From: HO2-45-11b sp964450915
Lineage (GTDB): Bacteria > Patescibacteriota > Andersenbacteria > UBA10190
Direction: 5' to 3'
Length of the DNA stretch: 59,976 bases
Assembly: GCA_964450915.1 (NCBI GenBank)
Contig: CAYVFG010000004.1
Span: forward strand, 1 to 59,976
Shown here one piece after another: positions 1 through 7,800 of the stretch. The position numbers were made by a program, and so were the translations under genes. The notes beneath the pieces were generated by a model. It saw only the letters and a program-made list of their open reading frames with translations. It was not told where the DNA came from and searched no databases. The first letter of the stretch is position 1, and every line of letters starts with the position of its first letter.

Positions 1-142
1 AACTTTCATTGCCCGCAAAAATTCCGTCAGTAATATCTATCTGAATGTGTTCTGATGTATCTGCGACTTTGTTCCAATCCGCTTCTATTTTTTCGTACGT
101 TGTTTTTAAAATCGCGGGCACGATTTCGATGTTGTCGCTCAT
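1..142 (-). CDS. rpe: Ribulose-phosphate 3-epimerase, N-terminal part (runs off the window)
   Basis: Only the first 47 residues are present; the rest lies beyond position 1. They read MSDNIEIVPAILKTTYEKIE and continue to a QIDITDGIFAGNES segment. The early VPAIL strand and the D-x-x-DG-F metal/substrate motif are as expected for the TIM-barrel epimerase that interconverts ribulose-5-phosphate and xylulose-5-phosphate. The ATG at 142 overlaps the rpiB stop as ATGA, so it is probably translationally coupled. Pairing with rpiB gives the non-oxidative pentose phosphate step. The fragment is short, so a related sugar-phosphate epimerase is possible. Confidence 0.72.
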   Translation of the reverse strand, partial: MSDNIEIVPAILKTTYEKIEADWNKVADTSEHIQIDITDGIFAGNES

Positions 143-585
143 TGTTCTAATTTCTTTATCTTTTCGACTCTGCGTTCATGCCGTTCCAGTCCTGAAAACG
201 GAGTATCTAAAAATGTTGCAATAATCGCCTTCGCTTCGTCGAGCGTCAGAAGGTCGGCGCCCAGGCAGAGAATATTGACATCATCATCATTTCGCGCGGT
301 CTTTGCCACGTCTACGGATTGAATGTTTGCAGCGCGCACTCCTGCGATTTTATTTGCGGCAACTGCAACTCCTACTCCTGATCCGCACAATAAAATGCCG
401 CAAGTATTCTCCGGGTCTTGTGCGGTTTTTTGTGCAACAGGTACGGCGTAATCCGGATAATCATCGCCTTCCGTAAAATCTCGAGCGCCCAGGTCTTCTA
501 CTGTTCGCCCCTCTTGAGTAAGCCATGCGACAAGCCCCTCCTTCATCGCAAATCCGCGATGATCCGCACCGATAACAATATTCAT
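139..585 (-). CDS. rpiB: Ribose-5-phosphate isomerase B
   Basis: 148 residues, the normal length of the RpiB/LacAB family, which interconverts ribose-5-phosphate and ribulose-5-phosphate in the cytoplasm. Visible motifs are GADHRG at the N-terminus (residues 6-11), the active-site loop LLCGSGVGVAVAANK (about 65-79, with Cys67 at the position of the E. coli catalytic Cys) and ARNDDDVNILCLGA (about 97-110). It is first in an operon with rpe, coupled by an ATGA overlap. A TATAGT box lies 6 nt before the ATG with no Shine-Dalgarno, so the mRNA is probably leaderless. Confidence 0.95.
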   Translation of the reverse strand: MNIVIGADHRGFAMKEGLVAWLTQEGRTVEDLGARDFTEGDDYPDYAVPVAQKTAQDPENTCGILLCGSGVGVAVAANKIAGVRAANIQSVDVAKTARNDDDVNILCLGADLLTLDEAKAIIATFLDTPFSGLERHERRVEKIKKLEQ

Positions 586-591
586 GTATGT

Positions 592-597
592 ACTATA
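592..597 (-). promoter_or_regulatory. -10 box TATAGT of rpiB-rpe (leaderless type)
   Basis: TATAGT ends 6 nt before the rpiB ATG, which puts the predicted transcription start at or next to the start codon. No Shine-Dalgarno can fit. Confidence 0.6.
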
Positions 598-609
598 CCC
601 AAATATATT

Positions 610-1245
610 CTAATATTCTACGTTCTCGCCGGGTTCTAGTGCATCAAATCGTATTCCCGCATCTTGCAATACTTTTTTCGGCACGGTATATATCCATGTT
701 CGAGAAGTTAAAATTGCGTCGTGAATGGGGATGCAAGCTTTTGGTTGTATTGCCAAAGCCCAATCCAGCGAATCTGAAATTTTCATCCATGGTCCAGCAA
801 TCGGCATGCCAAGAATTTCTACCGGAACATTCGGCGTTACAAAGGCATCTCCTGGTAAAAAGAATCTACTCGCAATTAAGTACCCCGTGTTCATTACAAT
901 GGGAATTGTTTTGTAAATAACGGCGTGGTCTGTTCCGAATCCTGCAATGTCAATTCCGTTCACGGTTGTTTTCTGACCGTCTTCTACAATCTCGCACGCA
1001 ATCCCCTGTTCTTCTAATAATTTCGCAACAGCGCTATTTGTTATAATTTTCGCTTCTGGATTATTCTTCAGCACTTCTTTTACGGAATCTATATGGAAAT
1101 GGTCCCCGTGTTCGTGCGTAATAATGACAACCGAAATGCCCGTCAGAGAATTCTGTTCGCTGGAAAACATGCCAGGGTCCGTCAAAATCCCTACTCCGTT
1201 TTCAATGATATGGAGGCAACAATGCCCGATTTTTGTGATGGTCAT
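610..1245 (-). CDS. Metallo-beta-lactamase-fold hydrolase (UlaG-like)
   Basis: 211 residues. The metal site THEHGDHFH (H44-x-H46-x-D48-H49) is intact. A later GDAF segment (about 153-156) and an IHDA segment (about 174-177) supply the expected bridging Asp and last His. Length and motifs fit the UPF0173/UlaG-like branch of the MBL-fold superfamily; the substrate cannot be told from sequence. Monocistronic, with a TATACT box 6 nt before the ATG (leaderless). The gap to rpiB is small (24 bp) but that gene has its own -10. Confidence 0.85.
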   Translation of the reverse strand: MTITKIGHCCLHIIENGVGILTDPGMFSSEQNSLTGISVVIITHEHGDHFHIDSVKEVLKNNPEAKIITNSAVAKLLEEQGIACEIVEDGQKTTVNGIDIAGFGTDHAVIYKTIPIVMNTGYLIASRFFLPGDAFVTPNVPVEILGMPIAGPWMKISDSLDWALAIQPKACIPIHDAILTSRTWIYTVPKKVLQDAGIRFDALEPGENVEY

Positions 1246-1251
1246 GTTGGT

Positions 1252-1257
1252 AGTATA
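1252..1257 (-). promoter_or_regulatory. -10 box TATACT of the MBL-fold gene (leaderless type)
   Basis: TATACT followed by ACCAAC and then ATG. The 6-nt gap leaves no room for a leader. Confidence 0.6.
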
Positions 1258-1270
1258 CAGAAGATTACCA

Positions 1271-1299
1271 TTGACTTTTTATTATTTTTAATATATATT
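1271..1299 (+). promoter_or_regulatory. Full promoter TTGACT-17-TATATT
   Basis: TTGACT at 1271-1276, a 17-nt AT-rich spacer and TATATT at 1294-1299. It gives a leader of about 50 nt with an AAGGA Shine-Dalgarno before the ATG at 1359. Confidence 0.7.
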
Positions 1300-1358
1300 C
1301 ATACGTCGGATTATTTTTGGATGTTCGACGTTTGCCCTCTAAAAATAAGGACTTTTTT

Positions 1359-1652
1359 ATGAGTTGGGAGAGTGTTGCAGAAGATGTTGCTATACAGATT
1401 ATTTCGATGGATCCGTGTAATGCGGATGCAGGGATGGTGAATTTCTGCAGGGTTGCGTTGATTGGAATTTCGCAGTTGCCTGAGTGCCCAGAAAAATATT
1501 TGGAGCAGGCCCAAAGACTTCAGGAGGACTATGTTCGACTCGCGGCAAATCCTGGAGAGTATGTGGAATGGAATGACGTTGCAATTAAAACCCATAACCT
1601 GCTTGCTGAGCTGTCGGGATGCGGAGCCTACGCGACCATCTATTATAGTTGA
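1359..1652 (+). CDS. Small orphan protein, 97 aa
   Basis: Not recognised. The ATG at 1359 (MSWESVAEDVAIQI) is preferred over the upstream in-frame ATG at 1317 because AAGGA (1347-1351) precedes it by 7 nt. The product is soluble, mostly helical-looking and has four Cys (in DPC, FCR, PEC and SGC). It has its own TTGACT-17-TATATT promoter and a downstream hairpin, so it is a stand-alone unit between divergent or unrelated neighbours. This is the second (leadered) start type described in the findings. Confidence 0.65.
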   Translation: MSWESVAEDVAIQIISMDPCNADAGMVNFCRVALIGISQLPECPEKYLEQAQRLQEDYVRLAANPGEYVEWNDVAIKTHNLLAELSGCGAYATIYYS

Positions 1653-1685
1653 TAATGCTATGCATCTAACCCTCTTCTCCTTCGT

Positions 1686-1716
1686 AGCCCCGTCTTAGTT
1701 CAAGGCGGGCTATTTT
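1686..1716 (+). terminator. Intrinsic terminator after the 97-aa gene
   Basis: AGCCCCGTCTT pairs imperfectly with AAGGCGGGCT across a 5-nt loop, followed by ATTTTATTTTT. Confidence 0.7.
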
Positions 1717-1751
1717 ATTTTTACAGATATGCGAACAAGTGGCGGTAATAG

Positions 1752-1781
1752 TTGACTAATATATAATTATATGCTTATATA
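1752..1781 (+). promoter_or_regulatory. Full promoter TTGACT-18-TATATA
   Basis: TTGACT at 1752-1757 and TATATA at 1776-1781 (or TTATAT with a 17-nt spacer). The leader to the ATG at 1821 carries AGGAG. Confidence 0.6.
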
Positions 1782-1820
1782 GTATGTTCTGATGGAACTC
1801 ATAGTTCAGGAGATACCGGA

Positions 1821-2354
1821 ATGTACTTTCTATGGAGATGTATTCAATGCTTTATTTGTTGGAGAGTGCGATTGCCCAATTGGAGCGATGACGCCCAGGC
1901 CGTGTGCGCATGCACGTTTGGTCGATCTGACGATATCTGCAACAAGGCGATTGCGTGCCATGTAGCTGTCATCGCGATGGAGCACAAACTCCCCTTCTGC
2001 GTGCAAGGTGAAATCGGAGCATATCTCGACAAGAGTTTGCTTGGGTATCGTTCTGCTGAAAGTTCCGATGTTCATCATCGAGAGTATGTCGGTACTTATG
2101 AAACGGTGCATGAACAGGTAACGTGCTACTTGCAGCCGCAGCGGATTACCAAAATCCATGTGGAGGCGCATCCGGAACACGCATGGCGAGTGGTAATGTG
2201 TTATCGCCGCTGTGGGATAGAAGTGGTGAGCGTGTGCACAATGGGTAAGCCGTACCCTCCTGAATCCACTCAAGTATGGTGCCGCAGCAAGTTGCGATTC
2301 GTGCCGTACGAAGTCCTCGCCCGCCTCCTCTACGTCGTAAAGGGATACGTGTAA
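1821..2354 (+). CDS. YdcF/DUF218-like protein
   Basis: 177 residues. The C-terminal part has the family signature: an EAHPEHAWRVVMCYRRCGI segment (AHPxHxxRV, about residues 113-131) followed by a region ending in VPYEVLARLLY. The segment before it (CACTFGRSDD, then LPFCVQGEIG) fits the nucleotide-fold core of DUF218. E. coli YdcF and SanA belong here; YdcF binds S-adenosylmethionine, and the reaction is unknown. The N-terminus is shorter than usual and Cys-rich, so the start is less certain, but AGGAG sits 8 nt before this ATG. Own promoter and terminator. Confidence 0.6.
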   Translation: MYFLWRCIQCFICWRVRLPNWSDDAQAVCACTFGRSDDICNKAIACHVAVIAMEHKLPFCVQGEIGAYLDKSLLGYRSAESSDVHHREYVGTYETVHEQVTCYLQPQRITKIHVEAHPEHAWRVVMCYRRCGIEVVSVCTMGKPYPPESTQVWCRSKLRFVPYEVLARLLYVVKGYV

Positions 2355-2360
2355 CGTTCC

Positions 2361-2393
2361 GACCGCATGGTTTCAACCAGCGGTCGTTTTTAT
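2361..2393 (+). terminator. Intrinsic terminator after the YdcF-like gene
   Basis: GACCGC-A-TGGTT and AACCA-GCGGTC form a near-perfect 11-bp stem with a TC loop, then GTTTTTATTT. Confidence 0.85.
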
Positions 2394-2409
2394 TTCGTAG
2401 CGGACTAGA

Positions 2410-3789
2410 TTAGAACTTTTTCCCGGAAAAAAATTTCTGTAATGGATACTGAACAATCGCAAATACAAATATTATGCCCGCCACAAGAGCGGCGAGATGA
2501 AAATCTTTAGGAATAGTTAAAACGAGTATCTCACCAACAAGCCATAGAGTCGCAATAATTACAATTGGCCAATGCCATTTTTTCAAAGCAAAGTTTTCAG
2601 TGGTTGGCAGCTTGTGTGCACTGAAGGCAAAGTTCAGCACAGTGATAAGGTAGGATAGAAATAGAACGACCACAGCCGCAGCATATATAGCCGCCAAATT
2701 AAACATTGTTAAGAATATGATTGCCTCAATGATAGCTACCAGAAAGCAAGCATAGAATGGTATTCCTCGTAGTGAAACAGTGCTGAATTTCTTATGTGCT
2801 ATGAAATGTTTATCACGAGATACTGCAAACAAAAGCCTGCCTCCCAATGTTATGCAAAGCAGTGAACTAGCGAACATGGCCACTACCACAAGTACGAGGA
2901 AGATTTTGTCGGCTACGGTTCCTAAATGATAAGAAACAATTGATGAAACTGGATCGGTTGCGGCAGAAATTGTGGTTAAATCTGGTATGGCGATTGTGAT
3001 AACGCTGATGAAAAATAAACCTAGTAATACCGTCACCACAACGGAACTAATAATACTTTTTGGAGTTATGCGTTTTGCATTGATAGTTTCCTCTGATAAG
3101 TCAGACGGAGTTTCAAATCCAAAAATTGTCCATGCTCCTAATAATGTAGACATTAAAAATGCTGGCCAATATGGTGTGGGTGTAGTCGGAACAGTTGTTA
3201 ATAACTCCGTGTGAGCTTGTCCTTTGAGCATGACAATTATGAGTAGTAACAAGCCAAAAACAGCGACCGCAATTATCTCCCCGATCACCGCTAGCTTGTT
3301 GAGGTGAGAGGCCAACCCAATTCCATACACACCGATGAGTAGCTGAACGATAAATATGCTGATTCCAATGACGCGAATAGCGTCCATGCTCAGTGTTATG
3401 CCAAGCAACGATTGCAACGGGGACATAAGGGCTACTACAATTCCTGCTCCTCCAATGCAGTAAGCAAATACGGTTAGCCAGTGGACTGTTACAGCAATAG
3501 AGGGGTGGCTTAACCTATTATTCCAATTATACAGCGAGCCAGTCAGCGGCAAGCGACCAGCCATTTCGGCAAAAACTAAAGCTACGAAAAGTTGCCCTAT
3601 GCCTACAATAAGCCAGCTCCATAAACCAAAAGTACCGGCTGTGTGCAGTACATATCCATAGTTTGCAAACACCCCCATAACTATCGACATAAACGAAAAG
3701 GAGATAGCAAATGAGGCAAAAAAGCCCACCTTCCGTTTTAATTGAGGTTTGTAACCCGCTTCTATAACAGCTTTGTCATCTTCATTCAT
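2410..3789 (-). CDS. APC-superfamily amino-acid permease
   Basis: 459 residues with about 12 hydrophobic segments. The N-terminus (AGYKPQLKRKVGFFASFAIS, about 11-30) and the following AEMAGRLPLTGSLYNW segment (about 75-90) match the amino acid/choline transporter (ACT) branch of the APC superfamily, as in bacterial GABA/amino-acid permeases. It probably imports amino acids or amines, fitting an organism that scavenges; the substrate is not readable. TATATT lies 6 nt before the ATG (leaderless). No clear minus-strand terminator follows. Confidence 0.9.
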   Translation of the reverse strand: MNEDDKAVIEAGYKPQLKRKVGFFASFAISFSFMSIVMGVFANYGYVLHTAGTFGLWSWLIVGIGQLFVALVFAEMAGRLPLTGSLYNWNNRLSHPSIAVTVHWLTVFAYCIGGAGIVVALMSPLQSLLGITLSMDAIRVIGISIFIVQLLIGVYGIGLASHLNKLAVIGEIIAVAVFGLLLLIIVMLKGQAHTELLTTVPTTPTPYWPAFLMSTLLGAWTIFGFETPSDLSEETINAKRITPKSIISSVVVTVLLGLFFISVITIAIPDLTTISAATDPVSSIVSYHLGTVADKIFLVLVVVAMFASSLLCITLGGRLLFAVSRDKHFIAHKKFSTVSLRGIPFYACFLVAIIEAIIFLTMFNLAAIYAAAVVVLFLSYLITVLNFAFSAHKLPTTENFALKKWHWPIVIIATLWLVGEILVLTIPKDFHLAALVAGIIFVFAIVQYPLQKFFSGKKF

Positions 3790-3795
3790 ATACAG

Positions 3796-3801
3796 AATAT
3801 A
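3796..3801 (-). promoter_or_regulatory. -10 box TATATT of the APC permease (leaderless type)
   Basis: TATATT-CTGTAT-ATG with a 6-nt gap. It lies between the tRNA-Gln 3' end and the permease start. Confidence 0.6.
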
Positions 3802-3806
3802 CCATG

Positions 3807-3877
3807 TTCCCGGACAGGGATTCGAACCCCAGTTTCAAGATTCAGAGTCTTGCGTCCTGCCGCTAGACGATCCGGGA
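3807..3877 (-). tRNA. tRNA-Gln (anticodon CTG)
   Basis: 71-nt cloverleaf. Acceptor TCCCGGA pairs with TCCGGGA and the discriminator is A. The anticodon arm is CAAGA-CTCTGAA-TCTTG, giving CUG (reads CAG), and the T arm contains GGTTCGAATCC. CCA is not encoded (CAT follows). With the TTG isoacceptor at 26778 it covers both Gln codons. Confidence 0.93.
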
Positions 3878-3923
3878 ATGTATCAATAGTTTCAATGAAA
3901 ATGCGAAATAATACAAGTTTTGT

Positions 3924-3960
3924 AAAGAAAAAGCCGCCAGGTGAGAAAACCTGACGGCGG
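3924..3960 (-). terminator. Intrinsic terminator of the 5081-3964 operon
   Basis: On the minus strand, CCGCCGTCAGGT and ACCTGGCGG form a GC-rich stem over a short loop, followed by CTTTTTCTTT. It lies just past the stop of the gene at 3964. Confidence 0.85.
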
Positions 3961-3963
3961 CGA

Positions 3964-4512
3964 CTAAGGAGCGCATGGCGTTGTGTATTGGAGTTCAAGG
4001 GTTTGAACATCAATGCTGCCTTGATGGAAAATGTGCGGTACGTACATCACCCACTTTGGACGATCTTGCTCCGATTTGAAATCTCGAAATTTTTTCAGAT
4101 ACGCAATTGTTCGCTCGGGTACCTCAGTAGGAACTCTTGGCTCAATATCTGAAAGTAGCCGCACCTCTTCAAGGTCGTATTGATCTGTTTCAAACATGCG
4201 AACAGCCAAGCGGCGTTGATCCAAGGTGCTTGTGTCGATTGTGAAATATGCGACGGTCGGTATGTGGCGGTTTGTATGCGTGGCGATTGCTTGGCAGATC
4301 TTTTGCGGATGAACTGGCATAAGAAACACTGCTTCTTGCCACGCGCAACCCAGGGGCGGAATTTCTCGTACCAGTGTGGATTCTCGACCCCTATACTTGC
4401 CGACATGTCTTTCAAACAAATCGGCATGTTTTTCTTGAAGTTCGGCCAATGGGTAGAGTTTTTCGTCTCGGGGGCGACCATCAATGCCGAGCAACACATG
4501 ATAAGTTAACAT
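3964..4512 (-). CDS. Orphan protein, 182 aa
   Basis: Not recognised. The start ATG at 4512 (MLTYHVLLGIDGRPRDEKLY) has AAGGAAG about 7 nt upstream. The sequence is soluble, with predicted mixed strands and helices and no signal peptide; a YFTIDTSTLDQRRLAVRMFE segment lies mid-protein. It is the second gene of a two-gene unit with the membrane protein at 4536-5081 (24-bp gap holding the Shine-Dalgarno). It ends at a strong hairpin. No function is proposed. Confidence 0.65.
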   Translation of the reverse strand: MLTYHVLLGIDGRPRDEKLYPLAELQEKHADLFERHVGKYRGRESTLVREIPPLGCAWQEAVFLMPVHPQKICQAIATHTNRHIPTVAYFTIDTSTLDQRRLAVRMFETDQYDLEEVRLLSDIEPRVPTEVPERTIAYLKKFRDFKSEQDRPKWVMYVPHIFHQGSIDVQTLELQYTTPCAP

Positions 4513-4535
4513 GTAGCTTCCTTTCTAGATATGGG

Positions 4536-5081
4536 CTACTTTTTTGTTGCCTCAAGCATGCGTGGATTTTTGTACGGATCCAGTGATCCTTCCGCGGCGT
4601 CGATTGCGAATAATATGAGCCAGAGCAAGGCGCATCCAAAAGCGGATGTTGCCAAGGGTAGATTAGTGCTATGCCAAGCTACTGGCAAAGTGCTAACTAC
4701 TGCGTATGACAGCACTGGCACGATGAACAGGTTGTGAAACCATTGAGCCGGAAGATTGTTCCAGCTATTTGATTCCTTTCCGTTCTTAAGGCCGAAGTAT
4801 TGGATCGCAATTCCGACAACGAGCGCCAAGATAGCGACCGTTATGTGGTACCAGGCCTCTGTATGGACTCCCTTTGGAAGTTCATGCTGGCACATGCCGG
4901 CAACGAGTCCGCAATAGAGCGCCAGCGAAGCATCGCCAGGGCAGCTGGAGAAGGCCACGTCGTAGATGACGCCCTCTGTCTTCCATCTGATGAGATACAG
5001 CAATCCTGTTGTAATGCAAATCGTTGCAATCATCACAATCCACCACGGTGCATGGGTGGCAATCCAAATGCTTGGCAACAT
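4536..5081 (-). CDS. Orphan integral membrane protein, 181 aa
   Basis: Not recognised. About five hydrophobic segments are visible, for example WWIVMIATICITTGLLYLI (about 13-31), ITVAILALVVGIAIQYFGL (about 80-98) and FGCALLWLILFAID near the C-terminus. AAGGAG precedes the ATG by 6-7 nt. It is transcribed from TTGACA-17-CAAAAT and is followed by the 182-aa gene in the same unit. It has several Cys in the loops (SSCPGD, MCQH). No function is proposed. Confidence 0.65.
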   Translation of the reverse strand: MLPSIWIATHAPWWIVMIATICITTGLLYLIRWKTEGVIYDVAFSSCPGDASLALYCGLVAGMCQHELPKGVHTEAWYHITVAILALVVGIAIQYFGLKNGKESNSWNNLPAQWFHNLFIVPVLSYAVVSTLPVAWHSTNLPLATSAFGCALLWLILFAIDAAEGSLDPYKNPRMLEATKK

Positions 5082-5132
5082 GACGAGCTCCTTATTGATA
5101 TGGGAATGTTCGGTCGTTTCGCGAGTATGTGT

Positions 5133-5161
5133 ATTTTGGTATATAATAGTAATATTGTCAA
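5133..5161 (-). promoter_or_regulatory. Full promoter TTGACA-17-CAAAAT
   Basis: TTGACA (complement of 5156-5161) and CAAAAT (complement of 5133-5138). It drives the 5081-3964 unit with a leader of about 45 nt. Confidence 0.6.
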
Positions 5162-5261
5162 GTTTTAAAAGATCAGGAGTGGTCGTAGGGTGTAAGTAGC
5201 CTGGTGTGTAGAGATTCTGTTACGAGTGCTCTTTTTCAACCCTGGAAAGCGAGTGTGCGAC

Positions 5262-5891
5262 ATGAAGGTCCGGTCCCTTAGAATCGAGGATGTGAATCTG
5301 GTCATCTCAGATCGTGGCGTTTCGTCAGTATTGGCATGTATCGTGCTTAAGTCGTTGATCGGCAGAAAGCCGGTGGATTTCTTCTGGCTGAGTCATGGAA
5401 TGTGCCGCTTGGAAGAGATGACCACGCTTCTCGGCAGGAAAACACGAGAAACTGTTTGCGTCGGATTCAGTCCCGACGATGGTCAGGATGTTGCAGCCTT
5501 GGTCTCCATGATTGTCGCTGACGCGCATCGGATTGGAGGGATCTGCGATGTCCATGGACGATCTGCCTGGTTGCGACGCACAGGAACGTTCGCTCAATTG
5601 TTTCTTCAGCCGCAGAATGCCGATAACTACTTCAGTTGTCCTGGTCGCGTTCTGCTGAATGCATTTGCTGATCAGTTTGAAGCATACGAACGCGAATTGT
5701 GCGAACTTTCGCACCATGCGGCACAGGGCGAACTGCGCGATTTTGCTCAGACGATATCCTGGATTGCTTCTGAAGATCCGAGCATGGATGGGAGGCGCAC
5801 AAACCTCGTTAACCACTTTGCATTCGACCGTAACCCCAGTCCACAGATTTCGAACTGGATACAAGAAGCTCGGCAAAGGGAAACAGCATAA
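5262..5891 (+). CDS. Orphan protein, 209 aa, possible degenerate DHH-like N-terminus
   Basis: Not securely recognised. I chose the ATG at 5262 (MKVRSLRIEDVNLVISDRGV) over the in-frame GTG at 5226; neither has a strong Shine-Dalgarno. The opening strand followed by SDRGVSSVLACIVLKSL, and a later CDVHGRSAW segment, are faintly like the D-x-D and DHH motifs of DHH phosphoesterases, but catalytic residues do not line up. It is a stand-alone unit: about 100 nt of non-coding leader from 5162, with no convincing promoter on this strand, and a strong terminator after it. Function unknown. Confidence 0.6.
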   Translation: MKVRSLRIEDVNLVISDRGVSSVLACIVLKSLIGRKPVDFFWLSHGMCRLEEMTTLLGRKTRETVCVGFSPDDGQDVAALVSMIVADAHRIGGICDVHGRSAWLRRTGTFAQLFLQPQNADNYFSCPGRVLLNAFADQFEAYERELCELSHHAAQGELRDFAQTISWIASEDPSMDGRRTNLVNHFAFDRNPSPQISNWIQEARQRETA

Positions 5892-5906
5892 TGCCTTTTC
5901 GAATTC

Positions 5907-5940
5907 GAGGCGGTACGTACGCACGTATCGCCTCTCTTTT
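5907..5940 (+). terminator. Intrinsic terminator after the 209-aa gene
   Basis: GAGGCGGTACGT and ACGTATCGCCTC form a 12-bp stem (one G-T pair) over ACGC, followed by TCTTTTATTTTT. Confidence 0.9.
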
Positions 5941-5948
5941 ATTTTTGG

Positions 5949-5954
5949 TATACT
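5949..5954 (+). promoter_or_regulatory. -10 box TATACT of the ABC ATPase gene (leaderless type)
   Basis: TATACT ends 7 nt before the ATG at 5962 and lies immediately after the T-tract of the upstream terminator. Confidence 0.6.
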
Positions 5955-5961
5955 TGCATGT

Positions 5962-6873
5962 ATGAACGATGCGTTTGTTGAGGTGAAGAATGTAAAAGCG
6001 CGATATCGCGGCTCAGATACGGATGCGCTGCACGGAATATCTTTTAGGGTGCATCACGGAGAGCATGTCGTGGTATATGGCGCCCCAGCATCCGGAAAAT
6101 CAAGTTTGCTTAAAATGCTCTGCGGAGACTTGGAGATAAGCGAAGGCAGCGTCGTAGTGAACGGCAACAGTCTGGGTAGTGATAATGCAATGCGCGCTGG
6201 ATACGTATCGCTTGATCATGAAGAATTGCACGCTAGTAAAACAGTATATGACAACTTGGTAGATTTTGGCGATGAGTACGACGTACCCCACTTGCCTGCT
6301 CGCATCGGCGAATTACTCGAACTTCTTGAGATGAAGCAGCTAGCGAATAGGAATATGCAAACGCTGTCTTCTACCGAAAAAATTGCGTACGGATTAATCC
6401 GCGCATCGCTTTCGGATGCTCCTGTGTTGTTGCTAGATGATGTGCTCGACGTGTTCGGCGTTGAAGAAACGCAGCGATTTTTAGATATTGCATGCGCTGG
6501 CAAAACCGTCCTTCTTACCACGCGCGTGACTCAAAATGCGGAACAGATGAATTTGCCGTTATTGCTATTGCATCACGGAACGCTGACTCATGCAGGTTCG
6601 CGGGACGATATTGCAGTAGCATCCGGAGTGCCGAGAATAATCGATGCCTGGGTAGAAGAATTGCGATACGACATGCTGAAAAAAATACGATCGCATAGCG
6701 GTGTGCTTGAAGTTCGCATTTTGCCAACAGATCGGTTTGAAGGTAATTTGGTTCGTATTATGATTCGTAATTCCCGTTTCCTTCCCTCCTTGTACGATGT
6801 TATGAGTCAGTCTCAGCTTGTGCACGTAGAAGAAGTGCCCCCGAAGCTCATTGATATTCTCAAGACTATCTAG
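5962..6873 (+). CDS. Degenerate ABC-type ATPase, 303 aa
   Basis: The fold is that of an ABC ATP-binding subunit. Walker A is intact (G40APASGKS47) and a Walker B-like LLLDD is present. However, the signature LSGGQ is replaced by LSSTE, the Walker B catalytic Glu is Asp (DD rather than DE), the Q-loop has no Gln (SLDHEE) and the switch His is absent (LLTTRV). A C-terminal extension of about 70 residues follows. ATP binding is likely and hydrolysis doubtful. The start at 5962 is chosen because TATACT lies 7 nt upstream; open frame further upstream overlaps the previous gene. No permease is adjacent. It converges tail to tail with ftsX, the stops 1 nt apart. Confidence 0.8.
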   Translation: MNDAFVEVKNVKARYRGSDTDALHGISFRVHHGEHVVVYGAPASGKSSLLKMLCGDLEISEGSVVVNGNSLGSDNAMRAGYVSLDHEELHASKTVYDNLVDFGDEYDVPHLPARIGELLELLEMKQLANRNMQTLSSTEKIAYGLIRASLSDAPVLLLDDVLDVFGVEETQRFLDIACAGKTVLLTTRVTQNAEQMNLPLLLLHHGTLTHAGSRDDIAVASGVPRIIDAWVEELRYDMLKKIRSHSGVLEVRILPTDRFEGNLVRIMIRNSRFLPSLYDVMSQSQLVHVEEVPPKLIDILKTI

Positions 6874-6874
6874 A

Positions 6875-7798
6875 TTACTTCAAGTATCGTCGCACTGCGA
6901 TGTAGCTGCTCATGATTGCAAGGAGGAGCGCAACCCCTGCTTCGGCGCCGATTAATTGTACCCAGTGAGATGCTGTGTATGCGTAGATATCGAACGTTGC
7001 TTGTTGGCCCGAGAAAAAGAATTGGTTGATTTGATCCGCACCGGCATTCAATACCAGGAATGTGAGAATGATGCTAATGGTGACGCTAATAACGGCAACG
7101 AGCATGGATTCTACGATAAACGGACTTTGAATATACCAGCGCGATGCCCCTACCAGTCTCATGATATCTATCTCTTCTCTGAAGCTGTAGATGGCTAATC
7201 GGATCGTATTGAACATAATGAGCATCACGAGGATTGCAAATATTCCGGTAACAATGAGCGCGGTATTTTTCGTAATTGTCATGATATGGATAAGCTTTTC
7301 GATGACTGATTTGGAATCCTCGAAATTCACCTTATCGATGTATTGGCTGTATGCGGGGTCCTTGAGGCTATTTGAAATATCCGTATAGAATTGAGGGTCT
7401 TTTGCCACGATGTACATGCTATTTGGCAACGGATTTCGTTGCAGTTCGCTGAGAGCCTGCTCGATGTACGGTTCATTTTTATGCTTTTCTCTGAATTGGT
7501 TAAGTGCATCTTCGCTAGTTGTAACGTGCGTATCTTGCACGTCTGGCCTCCTATCTACGGCGTGCTTAATCGTTGCAATTTGGTCTGGGGTTGTTTCTTG
7601 TTTGAAAATAACGGCAATATCCACTTTTTGGCTGAATGTGGTTAATACTTGTGTTCCGATAACGTTCACCACGTACAGGAAGGAGATCACGATCAATGTG
7701 AGCGTCATGATGACGGTTGTTGCAATAGATAGCCATACGTTTCTTCTGAAGTTTCGAAACGCATTACGAAATATGCGAAGTAGTGTAATCCCAATCAT
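6875..7798 (-). CDS. ftsX: Cell division protein FtsX
   Basis: 307 residues with the FtsX plan: a first TM segment (about 22-45), a periplasmic-type domain of about 120 residues, and three C-terminal TM segments including the SFREEIDIMRLVGASRWYIQ segment typical of FtsX. With FtsE it forms the ABC-like complex that controls peptidoglycan hydrolases at the septum. It lies 2 nt downstream of ftsE and is certainly co-transcribed. Confidence 0.93.
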   Translation of the reverse strand: MIGITLLRIFRNAFRNFRRNVWLSIATTVIMTLTLIVISFLYVVNVIGTQVLTTFSQKVDIAVIFKQETTPDQIATIKHAVDRRPDVQDTHVTTSEDALNQFREKHKNEPYIEQALSELQRNPLPNSMYIVAKDPQFYTDISNSLKDPAYSQYIDKVNFEDSKSVIEKLIHIMTITKNTALIVTGIFAILVMLIMFNTIRLAIYSFREEIDIMRLVGASRWYIQSPFIVESMLVAVISVTISIILTFLVLNAGADQINQFFFSGQQATFDIYAYTASHWVQLIGAEAGVALLLAIMSSYIAVRRYLK

Positions 7799-7800
7799 AG

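Noticed and set aside
5659..5961. N-terminal extension of the ABC ATPase frame upstream of 5962
   Set aside because: It overlaps the previous gene and its terminator in another frame. TATACT 7 nt before ATG 5962 marks the start.
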